From CAWGGS01 sp046704745 (lineage in GTDB: Bacteria > Desulfobacterota > Desulfobulbia > Desulfobulbales > Desulfocapsaceae), in assembly GCA_046704745.1 (NCBI GenBank), contig JBJKRL010000110.1:10409-74408 (forward strand): DNA of 64,000 nt, written 5' to 3'. Positions within the stretch are counted from its first letter, which is position 1. Every line of letters starts with the position of its first letter. The position numbers and the translations under genes were made by a program. This document shows, in pieces, positions 36,080 through 45,610 of this stretch. The notes under the pieces were generated by a model. It was not told where the DNA came from. It saw nothing but the letters and a program-made list of their open reading frames with translations, and searched no databases.

Positions 36080-36199
36080 CTAAAAATCTTTCTTCACTCC
36101 CCATCTCGTAAAATTGATATTAAGAAGCCATTTCACAAAGGCAACGATTATGCCATCCGGCTTCGTTTCAGGGGCTTTGGGCGTTTTCTCCTTTTCCAT
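36080..36199 (-). CDS. Small protein of 39 aa
   Basis: This short frame begins ATG GAA AAG GAG and encodes a charged, Pro-rich N-terminus (MEKEKTPKAPETKPDG), then a hydrophobic/aromatic helix-like end (IIVAFVKWLLNINFTRWG) and KKDF. A clear GGAGG stands about seven bases upstream of the ATG. The pattern suggests a small amphipathic or membrane-associated protein. The function is unknown; the rest of the 35985-36428 gap shows nothing else. Confidence 0.5.
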   Translation of the reverse strand: MEKEKTPKAPETKPDGIIVAFVKWLLNINFTRWGVKKDF

Positions 36200-36428
36200 A
36201 TGTTTCCTCCAGGGGTTTTAAAATAGGTTTGGCGTTTGAGTTTTTATTGAGGTCTATGTAGCAAAATAACAAAGCAATGAGAAGGAAAAAAGGTAAAGGA
36301 TAGCATGAAGGCAGAAGGTCCGTCCTGCCGGTTTATTTGACGAAAGGCGGAGTTACGGTTACCGTATATGAGTAAAGCTGATCGCTCTTTAACGTTCTAT
36401 AATGAAAATGGGCTAAGGAGATACATCA

Positions 36429-39140
36429 ATGAAAAGACCTCTTATCTCCTTTAAGAGAACCGTTCGCTTGGCAATACCGCTGGTTGTCGTCATCGTTGTT
36501 GGTCTTACAGTGCTTGCCTCCTATGTACAGGGCTGGCTATGGATGAAACAAATGGGCTATGTCCAGGTGTTTTGGCGTATCCTCTCCATTCGGGTAGTTC
36601 TTGCCGGATCGGCTTTTCTCCTCTGCTTGTTTACACTTTGGCTTAATCTCCGTTTTGCCATGTCGGGCATATTCTTACGACAAGACGAGAGGGATCAAAG
36701 GGCCTTGGTCATCTATAGCAGACAAGGCTTCGGCTTTTCCGTCTTCTGGTTTAAGACAGCGGCATTTCTGATTGCCGTTTTTATCGGATGCGTTTTTTTT
36801 TCCATCTACTTTACTCGATGGGATCTTTTCCTGCGGTTTCATTGGGGAGGTGTTTTCGGGCAGGTTGAACCGATTTTCGGCAAAGATATCGGTTTTTATA
36901 TCTTCCGGCTTCCGTTTTATGAGCTTCTTCGCAACAGTCTGCTGGGATTGGCCGTAGTGACCCTTGTTCTCGTGGTACTGGCCTATCTGCAGTTTGGAAC
37001 CTTCAGCCTTGGACAGTTACGAAACGGACGGCTGGACCGTCAGGAGGCAGGACACATTTTATCGCTTCTCTTTGCTCTTGCGTTGATCCTGGGATGGGGC
37101 TGTTATCTGGACCGTTTCGAACTCCTCTTTTCCTCTCGGGGAGTCGTCTATGGGGTAGGCTACACCGCCTTCCATATCGAACAACTGGGGCTATGGGCCA
37201 TGCTTTTTGCCTCCGTCGTCCTGGCCTGCATAATCGGATTCATGTTTTTAAGGCGCCGTCTTCTCTGGGGACTGATAGGCACAGGGGGCTATTTCCTTCT
37301 CTATTTTCTGGTGCTCGTCCTTCTGCCGGGAATCGTACAGAAATTTATTGTCGAGCCCAATGAACTCCAGCTGGAAACACCGTACCTGAAAGACAATATC
37401 AATTTTACCCGTAAGGCTTTTGGCCTCGACAAGATAGAAGAAAAGGCCTATCCCGCCTTGAATGATCTGAGTCTTAAGGCGATTAACGACAACCGGACGA
37501 CCATCAACAATATCCGGCTCTGGGATTGGCGGCCCATATTGCAAACTTACAGACAGACTCAGGAAATCCGGTTATACTACCAGTTTTATTCCGTGGATGT
37601 CGACCGCTATCATCTGGTTGACGGCTATCATCAGGTGATGTTGTCGGCCCGGGAACTGGCGGAAAACCTGCCTCAAAAGGCCCGGACCTGGGTAAACAGC
37701 TACCTCCAGTTTACCCATGGCTACGGCATGGTGATGAGCTTTGTTTCAAAACAGGAGGAAGGGGGATTGCCCGTTTATCTTTTAAAAGACATCCCGCCTG
37801 TTTCCGATTTCCATTTGAAGATCGATCAACCGGCGATTTACTATGGTGAAAAGACTCCGGGGTATCGGATCGTTTCCACTCAGATCAAAGAATTCGATTA
37901 TCCCAAAGGCGATGACAATGTCTATACCAGATATAAAGGAAAAGGCGGCATTCCTCTGTATTCCTTTTGGAAGAGGCTGCTCTTTTCTTGGACCCAGTCC
38001 GATATCAATATCCTGCTCACCTCCTATCTCACGCCTCAAAGCCGTATCCAGATTTATCGGGATGTTCAGGAGCGGGTGTCACAGATAGCCCCCTTCCTGA
38101 CCCTTGATCACGATCCTTATCTGGTGCTTGCCCACGGCAAACTCTATTGGATTCAGGATGCCTACACCGTCAGCGACAAGTTCCCGTACTCGCAGCCGGT
38201 CAATGCCCTGCAAACTGAGTTAAACTATATCCGCAATTCGGTCAAGGCGGTGGTTGATGTGTATGACGGTACCGTGGATTTCTATGTGATGGATCCCCAT
38301 GACCCGATCCTTGCTCTCTATCGCCATGCCTTTCCTTCGATGTTCAAAGACCTGTCTCAGATGCCCGGGGATTTGAAAGACCATCTGCGTTATCCCCGGG
38401 ACATGTTTAAAATTCAGGCTGGGACCTATATGACCTATCATATGACCGATCCCCAGGTGTTTTACAACCAGGAGGACCTCTGGAGTGCGCCTCGGGAAAA
38501 ATATGCCGGTGAATCGGTTCCGTTTGAGCCCTATTATCTTTTGATGCGCCTTCCCGACACCAAGCAGATCCAGTATCTGTTGATGACGCCGTTTACCCCC
38601 CAGAACCGGGATAATATGATTGCCTGGATGGGGGCAAAATGCGATTTTCCGGAATATGGGAAGATCATTGTCTATCAGCTGCCCAAAGAAAGGCTCACCT
38701 TCGGCCCCATTCAGATAGAGGCGATGATCGATCAGAACGCGCTCATCTCGGAGCAGCTGTCCCTGTGGGACCAAAAGGGGTCCCGGGTTATCCGGGGAAA
38801 TCTGATCGTGATCCCCATCGATCACTCTATCCTCTATGTGGAACCGGTCTATCTCCTGGCCGAAGAGGTCGATATTCCCCAATTGGTCCGTGTTATCGTT
38901 GTGTCGGGGAAAAAAGTCGTAATGGAGCCGACTTTGGATCAGGCCATTAATGCGGTATTCGGTGCAAATCAGCCGCAGGGAAAACAGACGAGTGTCTCTA
39001 CCCCTGTCGAATCCGAAACCTTAAATCGTGCAAGAGTTGGGCTTGATAAGGCTCGCGAGGCCCTCCAGGAAGGAAGATGGGATGATTTCGGCAAGGCCAT
39101 GCAAAAACTCCAAGACACGTTATCAGCCAAAAAGAAATAA
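36429..39140 (+). CDS. UPF0182 family membrane protein
   Basis: This 903-aa protein has about seven hydrophobic helices in the first 310 residues, then a large soluble, probably extracytoplasmic domain. Family marks are the early WLWMKQMGYVQVFW segment, DIGFYIFRLPFYELLRN near 155, PYLKDNINFTRKAFGLD near 317 and TPFTPQNRDNMIAWMGAKCD near 720. UPF0182 proteins are widespread and of unknown function. AAGGAG precedes the ATG. The gene is followed by the candidate selenoprotein after 116 bases. Confidence 0.93.
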   Translation: MKRPLISFKRTVRLAIPLVVVIVVGLTVLASYVQGWLWMKQMGYVQVFWRILSIRVVLAGSAFLLCLFTLWLNLRFAMSGIFLRQDERDQRALVIYSRQGFGFSVFWFKTAAFLIAVFIGCVFFSIYFTRWDLFLRFHWGGVFGQVEPIFGKDIGFYIFRLPFYELLRNSLLGLAVVTLVLVVLAYLQFGTFSLGQLRNGRLDRQEAGHILSLLFALALILGWGCYLDRFELLFSSRGVVYGVGYTAFHIEQLGLWAMLFASVVLACIIGFMFLRRRLLWGLIGTGGYFLLYFLVLVLLPGIVQKFIVEPNELQLETPYLKDNINFTRKAFGLDKIEEKAYPALNDLSLKAINDNRTTINNIRLWDWRPILQTYRQTQEIRLYYQFYSVDVDRYHLVDGYHQVMLSARELAENLPQKARTWVNSYLQFTHGYGMVMSFVSKQEEGGLPVYLLKDIPPVSDFHLKIDQPAIYYGEKTPGYRIVSTQIKEFDYPKGDDNVYTRYKGKGGIPLYSFWKRLLFSWTQSDINILLTSYLTPQSRIQIYRDVQERVSQIAPFLTLDHDPYLVLAHGKLYWIQDAYTVSDKFPYSQPVNALQTELNYIRNSVKAVVDVYDGTVDFYVMDPHDPILALYRHAFPSMFKDLSQMPGDLKDHLRYPRDMFKIQAGTYMTYHMTDPQVFYNQEDLWSAPREKYAGESVPFEPYYLLMRLPDTKQIQYLLMTPFTPQNRDNMIAWMGAKCDFPEYGKIIVYQLPKERLTFGPIQIEAMIDQNALISEQLSLWDQKGSRVIRGNLIVIPIDHSILYVEPVYLLAEEVDIPQLVRVIVVSGKKVVMEPTLDQAINAVFGANQPQGKQTSVSTPVESETLNRARVGLDKAREALQEGRWDDFGKAMQKLQDTLSAKKK

Positions 39141-39256
39141 CCGTGGATAAATTCCTGGAGATTGGCGGTAAGATACAATACATACAATTTCTAACCAGTC
39201 GGAAACTAACGTTTTTTCTCATCCGAGCAAATGGAAAAACAAAGGAGAATCGCACT

Positions 39257-40120
39257 GTGGCACTGAAAAATATCTGTTCTCTGACTGCCGGAGGATGAAC
39301 AACGAGACAAAAGGCCGGTGGACCCCGGCTGCAAGATGCAGTTCTCTCCGACAGAGGAAAAAAAGACCCTCTTGAACCGCAGATAACCTCGGACCAGGAG
39401 CTGGCCCGGATTCAGGCGGCGATTATAAAGAAATATCGTGCTGTGGCCCATACGGCTAATGGGCATTTCAGATACCCGGTAGGCAGAATCGGGGCGCTGA
39501 CCTTGGGGTATGATGCAGGGATTCTCGATGCGCTGACGGATGAATTTCTCGGTTCCTTCTGCGGGGTTGGGAATCCTTTTTCAATCGCACGCATCGATAG
39601 GGGGAGCTCTGTCCTCGATGTCGGTTGTGGGGCGGGGCTTGATCTTTATGTGGCTTCCCGTCTGGCCGGAGAAGAGGGACATGTCTGGGGCGTTGATGTG
39701 TCCGAGGAAATGGTTCAGCGAGCCAGGAGGAACCTGGGAAGGCTTGCTGTAAAAAACGTTGAGATGGATCTTGTTTCATCCAAACGTCTGCCCTTTGCCG
39801 ACGCTCTCTTCGATGTGGTGATCTCCAATGGGGTTATCAATCTTTCTCCAGACAAACCAGGACTTTTCGGTGAAATTTATCGGGTAGTAAAACCCGGAGG
39901 TCGACTGCAGTTTGCCGATATCATATTGGAAGATTCTGCTTCGCCTCCCGCCGTCGATGCAGAATCCTGGGCACAGTGAATAGGAGGTGCGATCCCCGGC
40001 GGGGATCAGGTGGCATTGATGCAGCAGGCGGGCTTTACCCAGGTTGTCCAGGTGGGTACCACTCCCACGAAAACAGCCGAGCAGACTGTCGGCGCCCTTT
40101 TCAGGGGAAATAAGGTCTGA
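39257..40120 (+). CDS. SAM-dependent methyltransferase, candidate selenoprotein with two in-frame UGA
   Basis: Read through TGA at 39296 and 39977, one frame runs from GTG 39257 to TGA 40118, giving 287 aa with Sec at about residues 14 and 241. The core is a class I methyltransferase of the arsenite-methyltransferase-like group: GHFRYPVGR, GVGNPF, VLDVGCGAGLD as the SAM loop, and SNGVINLSPDK. The second UGA lies in SWAQ(U)IGGAIP; from memory of the family, homologs have Cys there (WAxCIGGA). A perfect stem-loop at 39991-40007 follows at bacterial SECIS spacing. The first UGA is less certain: it lies in CSLTAGG(U)TT behind GTG with GGAG upstream. Family homologs extend N-terminal of 39443, as this reading does. 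Confidence 0.75.
39313..39330 (+). promoter_or_regulatory. Possible bacterial SECIS for the first UGA
   Basis: GGCCGG and CCGGCT form a 6-bp stem (one G-U pair) with loop TGGACC that has G at its second position. The loop starts 20 bases after the TGA at 39296-39298. Geometry fits a bacterial SECIS but is weaker than the downstream one. Confidence 0.4.
39991..40007 (+). promoter_or_regulatory. Bacterial SECIS-like stem-loop for the second UGA
   Basis: GATCCCC and GGGGATC form a perfect 7-bp stem with the minimal apical loop GGC. The loop starts 18 bases after the TGA at 39977-39979. A short GC stem with a G-containing 3-4 base loop at this distance is the SelB-binding pattern of bacterial selenocysteine insertion elements. 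Confidence 0.75.
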
Positions 40121-40125
40121 ATTAT

Positions 40126-40304
40126 GGTTCATCCCGATTTAGCGTACTTTTGCAAAGCCGAAAGACACAATCCGGCGGAGGTCATCGTTTCCGGCCGCTG
40201 CTCTGCGGCCTGACGTGGTTCCCGGGCGGGCCTCCGCAATGCGATCTCCGACGACGACCTCCGCCTCCTTGGTTTATAGATACCTGCGCCTGAGCCGGAT
40301 GAAC
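40126..40304. repeat. Family 2 repeat element, complete copy
   Basis: The 179-base segment has termini GGTTCATCC (40126-40134) and GGATGAACC (40296-40304), a perfect 9-base inverted repeat; weaker similarity continues inward (CGATTTAGCG against GGCTCAGGCG). It starts five bases after the methyltransferase stop codon. It has no coding capacity. Related partial copies lie at 16308, 26600 and 62408. Confidence 0.72.
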
Positions 40305-40427
40305 CTGAATTATCATTTGTTATCCCGTTGATATGCCTTTCTTCCTTGCACTATGACTGCATGATGTGTAAAGAGAGAAGATTGATTTGGGAAGAATTCC
40401 GTTTTGTTGCAGCGTTAGAGACTGATT

Positions 40428-41522
40428 ATGGGCTTCACACCGGTAATTGGAAAATCGATTAAAAGGCAGCTGGAGGATCGGGAGGAACAGATCCTTTCCC
40501 GGCATGCCATGCTTAGCAAAAATTCAAGAGGACGCCGTTTTCCAGAGGTTGAGCAGGAAACCGATATCCGCTTGGCCTTCCAGAGAGATCGGGATCGCAT
40601 TACTCACTCCAAGACCTTTCGTCGATTGAAATACAAGACGCAGGTTTTTCTTGCCCCTACCGGCGATCATTATCGAACCCGGCTCACCCATGTCCTGGAG
40701 GTGTCCCAGATCGCCAGGACCATCACCTCGGCACTTTGTCTCAACGAAGCCTTAACCGAGGCCATCGCCCTGGGGCATGATCTTGGCCACACCCCCTTCG
40801 GCCATGCCGGAGAAGCCACCTTAAACGAGCTGCATCCAGGCGGTTTCCGTCACTATGTGCACAGTCTGAGAGTTGTGGATTTTTTGGAAAACGACGGTAC
40901 AGGTTTGAATCTGACCCACGAGGTGCGAAACGGCATCATCAGGCATTCCAAAGGACGTGATGATATCTTTCCCAGGAATTCGTCCGGGTTGGCCGTCACC
41001 CTGGAGGGGAAGATCGTGCGCATTGCCGATATTATCGCCTATGTAAATCATGATATGGACGATGCGTTTCGCGCCGGCATTTTGAAGGAATCGGATCTTC
41101 CGTCCGACATTAAAAAGGTGATCGGCGACCGTCATTCCGCAAGGATCAGTAATATGGTGCGCGACCTGATTGTCGAGTCGCTTACGGCGGACGACGGCCA
41201 TCTTCATATCAGCGACAGAATGCTGGAGGCGATTACCAATCTGCGAACCTTCCTCTATCACAATGTCTATCGTTATCATCTTGTTCACAAGGAGTTTGAG
41301 AAGGCGCAACGGATTATCCGCGACCTTTATGCCTATTTTCTGGAAAACGGGCTGGTAAAACGTCGGGGACTTTTTTGGGAGCACATGAACGACAAAGCGC
41401 AATGGTCCGATGAAAAGACTGCTCACCGCAGGGTGTGTGATTTTATCGCCGGAATGACCGATCGGTATGCGCTGGGTCTCTATGAACATCTTTTCATGCC
41501 CAAGCCTTGGACCGTAAGGTAA
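40428..41522 (+). CDS. dgt: Deoxyguanosinetriphosphate triphosphohydrolase-like protein
   Basis: This 364-aa HD-domain protein has RDRDRITHSKTFRRLKYKTQVF near residue 53, the metal-binding TRLTHVLEVSQIARTI near 84, and GHDLGHTPFGHAGE near 115, ending with the DIIAYVNHDMDDA segment that completes the HD site. Members cleave dNTPs to the nucleoside plus triphosphate. Its length fits the bacterial dGTPase-like group rather than the longer E. coli type. The start is uncertain, because no good ribosome site precedes the ATG at 40428. Confidence 0.92.
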   Translation: MGFTPVIGKSIKRQLEDREEQILSRHAMLSKNSRGRRFPEVEQETDIRLAFQRDRDRITHSKTFRRLKYKTQVFLAPTGDHYRTRLTHVLEVSQIARTITSALCLNEALTEAIALGHDLGHTPFGHAGEATLNELHPGGFRHYVHSLRVVDFLENDGTGLNLTHEVRNGIIRHSKGRDDIFPRNSSGLAVTLEGKIVRIADIIAYVNHDMDDAFRAGILKESDLPSDIKKVIGDRHSARISNMVRDLIVESLTADDGHLHISDRMLEAITNLRTFLYHNVYRYHLVHKEFEKAQRIIRDLYAYFLENGLVKRRGLFWEHMNDKAQWSDEKTAHRRVCDFIAGMTDRYALGLYEHLFMPKPWTVR

Positions 41523-41949
41523 CCGAGGAAAAATGGTGCTGGTTTTCGGGCGATAGGGCAACAGTTCTATTCAAGGTTGACAGGCTTGTCAAAAAATAAC
41601 CCAGGCTTTAATATAATAATATATATAATAATGTTGCTTAAATGAACTTATTCCAACATGCGAACTTTAAAGGAAGGCGTCGTTGACAGATGCGGCTGCA
41701 TCGTAACAAGGTTTGCTGTTTTTTCCCGTTTTGCCTGCGAATGAAGCTGCGGAAGAAGTCAGGACAGGTTTATTTGAAATAAAAATCTTGAACTGCAAAG
41801 CCGTCTTAGGGTAGTGTCTGGGCTTATTTCAGAAAGAGCCGAATTTTACAACCTGCCGGTGCCGAAACCACTGAAGATAAGAAGGTCTGGGCATCCTACA
41901 GGTTCATGTTGCATATGTACCGGAGTCTGACGAGAATTAAGGCCGAGAA
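41523..41949. other. Intergenic leader before valS
   Basis: This 427-base AT-rich spacer contains a TTGACA/TGTCAA palindrome at 41577-41592 and a GATGC/GCATC hairpin near 41694. I looked for a T-box specifier and the conserved AGGGTGGNACCGCG block and did not find them. No gene is visible. Confidence 0.5.
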
Positions 41950-44616
41950 ATGAACGATAAAGATCTGTTGAGTAAGAGTTATGTCTTTGCTGAAGTAGAA
42001 GAAAAATGGCTTTCACGCTGGCAGGAGCTGGGGTGTTTTACTGCGACCATGGAAGAGGGGCGACCGTCGTTTTCCATTGTCATTCCGCCACCCAACGTAA
42101 CCGGGGTGCTCCATGTTGGCCATGCCTTAAATAACACCATGCAGGACGTTCTCACCAGGTACCACAGGATGTGCGGTCACAACACCCTGTGGGTGCCGGG
42201 AACCGATCATGCCGGAATCGCCACCCAGAATGTGGTCGAGAAACAACTGGCAACCGAGGGAAAAAATCGCCACGATCTCGGCCGGGAGGCCTTTATCGAG
42301 CGGGTCTGGCAGTGGAAGGAGGAAAAGGGCGGGACCATCATCAACCAGCTCAAGCGTCTTGGCTGCTCCTGCGACTGGCAGCGGGAGCGTTTTACCATGG
42401 ACGAGGGACTATCCAGAGCGGTCCGCGAGGTCTTTGTCCGTCTCTACAAGGAAAAACTGATCTATAAAGGCGATTATATCGTCAACTGGTGCCCCCGCTG
42501 CAAGACGGCTCTGGCGGATGACGAGGTCGAGCATGAACCGGTCAAGGGCAAACTTTATTATATCCGCTACCCCTATGCCGACGGCTCGGGTCATGTTGTG
42601 GTGGCCACCACCCGGCCGGAAACCATGCTCGGCGATACGGCCGTGGCGGCCCACCCAGATGATGAGCGTTATCAAGGCCTTGCCGGAATCGGCATCAGAC
42701 TGCCGCTGACTGACCGGGTGGTTCCCGTGGTCTACGACTACCATGTCCAGAAGGACTTCGGCACAGGCGCGCTCAAAGTCACTCCGTCCCATGACCGGAA
42801 TGACTATGAGATAGGCAAGCGCCACAATCTGCCGCTTTTGAAGGTCATGGACGATGACGGTGTCATGAACGAAGAGGCCGGCGTCTACCGAGGGCTCGAT
42901 CGCTTTGCCTGCCGGAAGAAGATTGTGGAGGATCTTGAGAGCCTGGGGCTGCTCGATCACATTGAGGACTTGGACCATGCGGTCGGGCATTGTTATCGCT
43001 GTAAAACCGTGGTTGAGCAGACCACCTCGCTGCAGTGGTTTGTGTCCGTGAAGCCGTTGGCCGACAAGGCGGTGGCCGCAGTGCGTGACGGTCGTATCCG
43101 CCTCTACCCGAAGACCTGGTACAACAATTTTTACGGTTGGATGAACGATATCCGCGACTGGTGCATCTCCCGCCAGATCTGGTGGGGGCACCGCATCCCG
43201 GCTTGGATCTGCAGTGACTGCGGTGAGCTGATCGTCGAATCCGTCGATCCCGTACACTGTCCGAAATGCAATTCGAAAAATATCGACCAGGAAACCGATG
43301 TCCTGGACACCTGGTTCTCTTCGGCGCTCTGGCCTTTCTCCACCATGGGCTGGCCGGAGAAGACGCCGGAGCTGGCAACCTTTTATCCGACGTCGGTGTT
43401 GATCACCAGCTTCGATATCATCTTTTTCTGGGTGGCCCGGATGATGATGATGGGCCTGCATTTCATGGATCAAGTCCCGTTCAACGACGTCTACCTCCAC
43501 GCCCTGGTTCGCGATAAAAACGGCAAGAAGATGTCCAAGTCCACCGGCAACGTCATCGATCCTTTAGTGGTCATGAGTGAATACGGCACCGATGCCCTGC
43601 GTTTCACCCTGACCGCCTTTGCCGCTCAGGGACGCGAAGTCAGGCTTGATGAGGAGCGAATCGAGGGGTACCGGCACTTCATCAACAAGCTGTGGAACGC
43701 CGCCCGGTTTTCCATGATGCATCTTGATGACTGCGACGGTTCGGAAAGGGGTGCGGTTGCAGCTCCTGCCGCCTTGCCGCTCGTTCACCGCTGGATCTTG
43801 AGCCGCACTGCCAAAACAGTTGCGGAAGTGCGGCGCAGTTTTGACGAGTACCATTTCAACGAGGCGGCATCGGCCATCTACCAGTTTGTCTGGCGGGAGT
43901 TCTGCGACTGGTATGTTGAATGGATCAAGGCCGATCTATTCGGTACCGACGAAGCCCGCAAACGTCAGGCAAAAGGCGTCCTTCTCGTGGTGCTTGAAAC
44001 GATTTTAAAGCTTATCCATCCCATTACCCCCTTTGTCACAGAGGAGATCTGGAGCGTGCTGCCGGGCGAACGTCCACCGCTCATGACCTCTGAATTTCCC
44101 AGGCTGCAGGAAGATTGGCAGGATGGAACGGCGGAGGAAGAGATGGAGCTGTTGATGGGGATCATCACCGGCATCCGCAATATCCGATCGGAGTCGGAAA
44201 TACACCCGTCAAAGAAGATAGAAGCCGTCGTGGTCTGTCCCGAACGGAAGAAGGCGGAGTTGATTAAACGCCTTTCAGCAACCATCATCGACCTGACCCG
44301 TCTTGCAGGCTTTACCGTGCAGGCAGAGAATACAAAACCGGCCGATGCGGCAACGTTTATCGCTGGCGATATGGAGATCTATGTGCCGCTTAAGGGATTG
44401 GTCGATGTGGAAGCCGAACTGGCAAAGCTCGGCAAGGAGCGGGACAAGGTTGCAGTGAAACTGAAACAGATTAACGGCAAGCTGAAAAACGCCGGGTTTT
44501 TGGCCAATGCACCGGCAGATGTAGTCGTAAAGGAAAAGGAAAAGAAAGCGGCTCTTGATGCCCATCTGGAAAAGATTGCCGAGGCGGAAGAGCGGCTGAA
44601 AAAGATCGATTGCTGA
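41950..44616 (+). CDS. valS: Valyl-tRNA synthetase
   Basis: This 888-aa class I synthetase charges tRNA(Val). The HIGH-type motif is HVGH near residue 45 (PPPNVTGVLHVGHALNNT), the KMSKS motif lies near residue 525 (KKMSKSTGNVIDPL), and the editing domain between them contains the TTRPETMLGDTA segment. The C-terminal 65 residues form the Val-specific coiled-coil arm (AELAKLGKERDKVAVKLKQI). Length is normal. nadC follows nine bases downstream, so the two are co-transcribed. Confidence 0.97.
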   Translation: MNDKDLLSKSYVFAEVEEKWLSRWQELGCFTATMEEGRPSFSIVIPPPNVTGVLHVGHALNNTMQDVLTRYHRMCGHNTLWVPGTDHAGIATQNVVEKQLATEGKNRHDLGREAFIERVWQWKEEKGGTIINQLKRLGCSCDWQRERFTMDEGLSRAVREVFVRLYKEKLIYKGDYIVNWCPRCKTALADDEVEHEPVKGKLYYIRYPYADGSGHVVVATTRPETMLGDTAVAAHPDDERYQGLAGIGIRLPLTDRVVPVVYDYHVQKDFGTGALKVTPSHDRNDYEIGKRHNLPLLKVMDDDGVMNEEAGVYRGLDRFACRKKIVEDLESLGLLDHIEDLDHAVGHCYRCKTVVEQTTSLQWFVSVKPLADKAVAAVRDGRIRLYPKTWYNNFYGWMNDIRDWCISRQIWWGHRIPAWICSDCGELIVESVDPVHCPKCNSKNIDQETDVLDTWFSSALWPFSTMGWPEKTPELATFYPTSVLITSFDIIFFWVARMMMMGLHFMDQVPFNDVYLHALVRDKNGKKMSKSTGNVIDPLVVMSEYGTDALRFTLTAFAAQGREVRLDEERIEGYRHFINKLWNAARFSMMHLDDCDGSERGAVAAPAALPLVHRWILSRTAKTVAEVRRSFDEYHFNEAASAIYQFVWREFCDWYVEWIKADLFGTDEARKRQAKGVLLVVLETILKLIHPITPFVTEEIWSVLPGERPPLMTSEFPRLQEDWQDGTAEEEMELLMGIITGIRNIRSESEIHPSKKIEAVVVCPERKKAELIKRLSATIIDLTRLAGFTVQAENTKPADAATFIAGDMEIYVPLKGLVDVEAELAKLGKERDKVAVKLKQINGKLKNAGFLANAPADVVVKEKEKKAALDAHLEKIAEAEERLKKIDC

Positions 44617-44624
44617 CACAACCC

Positions 44625-45455
44625 ATGGATAAAAATCAACTGCAGAAAATGATTCGTTCTTTCCTGGCCGAGGATATCGGCAGGGGGGATTTGACCAGCG
44701 AATCGATATTTACCCCGTCACAGACGGGCGGCGCTCGTCTGGTGGCCAGGGAACACTGTATCGCAGCAGGTGTTCAGGTTGCCGCCGAAGTCTTCAGGGT
44801 ACAAAATCCCGAGATATCTGTTGCTGATGCCTTAGAAGACGGTACAGCAGCCCGGCCCGGAGACAGCCTGTTTGCCGTAACCGGGCCGGTGGTCGATATG
44901 CTCAAGGCCGAACGGTGCGCGCTCAATCTTTTGCAACGCCTCTCCGGTATTGCCACAATCACCCGGCGGTTCGTGGATGCCGTAGGGCCGCTTCCTGCCC
45001 GGATCACCGATACCCGCAAGACCACGCCCGGTCTGCGCCTGCTGGAAAAATATGCGGTTGGCGTGGGCGGCGGGTACAACCATCGCTTTAACCTGACCGA
45101 TGGGGTGCTTATAAAAGACAACCATATCGCTGCCTGCGGCTCCATCACCGAAGCCGTTTCCCGGGTCAGGAAAAAGGTGCCCCATACCATCCGGATCGAG
45201 GTGGAAACGGACACCTTGGAGCAGGTACAGGAATGCCTGATATGTGGGGTCGATATCATCATGCTCGATAATATGGATCTGGAAACAATGAGAAAAGCAG
45301 TTGAGATTATTGATCATAAATGCATGGTGGAGGCCTCGGGCGGAGTCAGCTTGGAAACGGTGGCCGGTATTGCCGCAACCGGGGTGGATATCATTTCCGT
45401 GGGAGCGCTTACCCACTCGGCGCCGGCCTGTGATATTGGAATGGACTGGCTCTAA
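44625..45455 (+). CDS. nadC: Nicotinate-nucleotide pyrophosphorylase (carboxylating)
   Basis: This 276-aa quinolinate phosphoribosyltransferase makes nicotinate mononucleotide in NAD synthesis. Motifs are LAEDIGRGDLTSE near residue 14, LNLLQRLSGIAT near 104, the active-site DTRKTTPGLRLLEKYAVGVGGGYNHR near 131, and GVLIKDNHI. The C-terminal phosphate-binding strand is VEASGGVSLETV, then GVDIISVGALTHS. The ATG at 44625 fits the family start; the frame is open five codons further into valS. It lies nine bases after valS. Confidence 0.96.
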   Translation: MDKNQLQKMIRSFLAEDIGRGDLTSESIFTPSQTGGARLVAREHCIAAGVQVAAEVFRVQNPEISVADALEDGTAARPGDSLFAVTGPVVDMLKAERCALNLLQRLSGIATITRRFVDAVGPLPARITDTRKTTPGLRLLEKYAVGVGGGYNHRFNLTDGVLIKDNHIAACGSITEAVSRVRKKVPHTIRIEVETDTLEQVQECLICGVDIIMLDNMDLETMRKAVEIIDHKCMVEASGGVSLETVAGIAATGVDIISVGALTHSAPACDIGMDWL

Positions 45456-45610
45456 GAGAAAACATATGTAACTGCTCTAATTGAAAAATATTTCTTGATT
45501 CTTGGCCCAGGAATATGCGATACTTTTCGCATGCCGATCAGGAGGTATTGTCCGGTGTTTACCGGCAATGTCATGTGAACACGTCGATATCATAAATAGA
45601 GGAACCTCTT

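Noticed and set aside
41523..41949. Possible T-box leader before valS
   Set aside because: The conserved antiterminator block is absent and no terminator stands before the gene.
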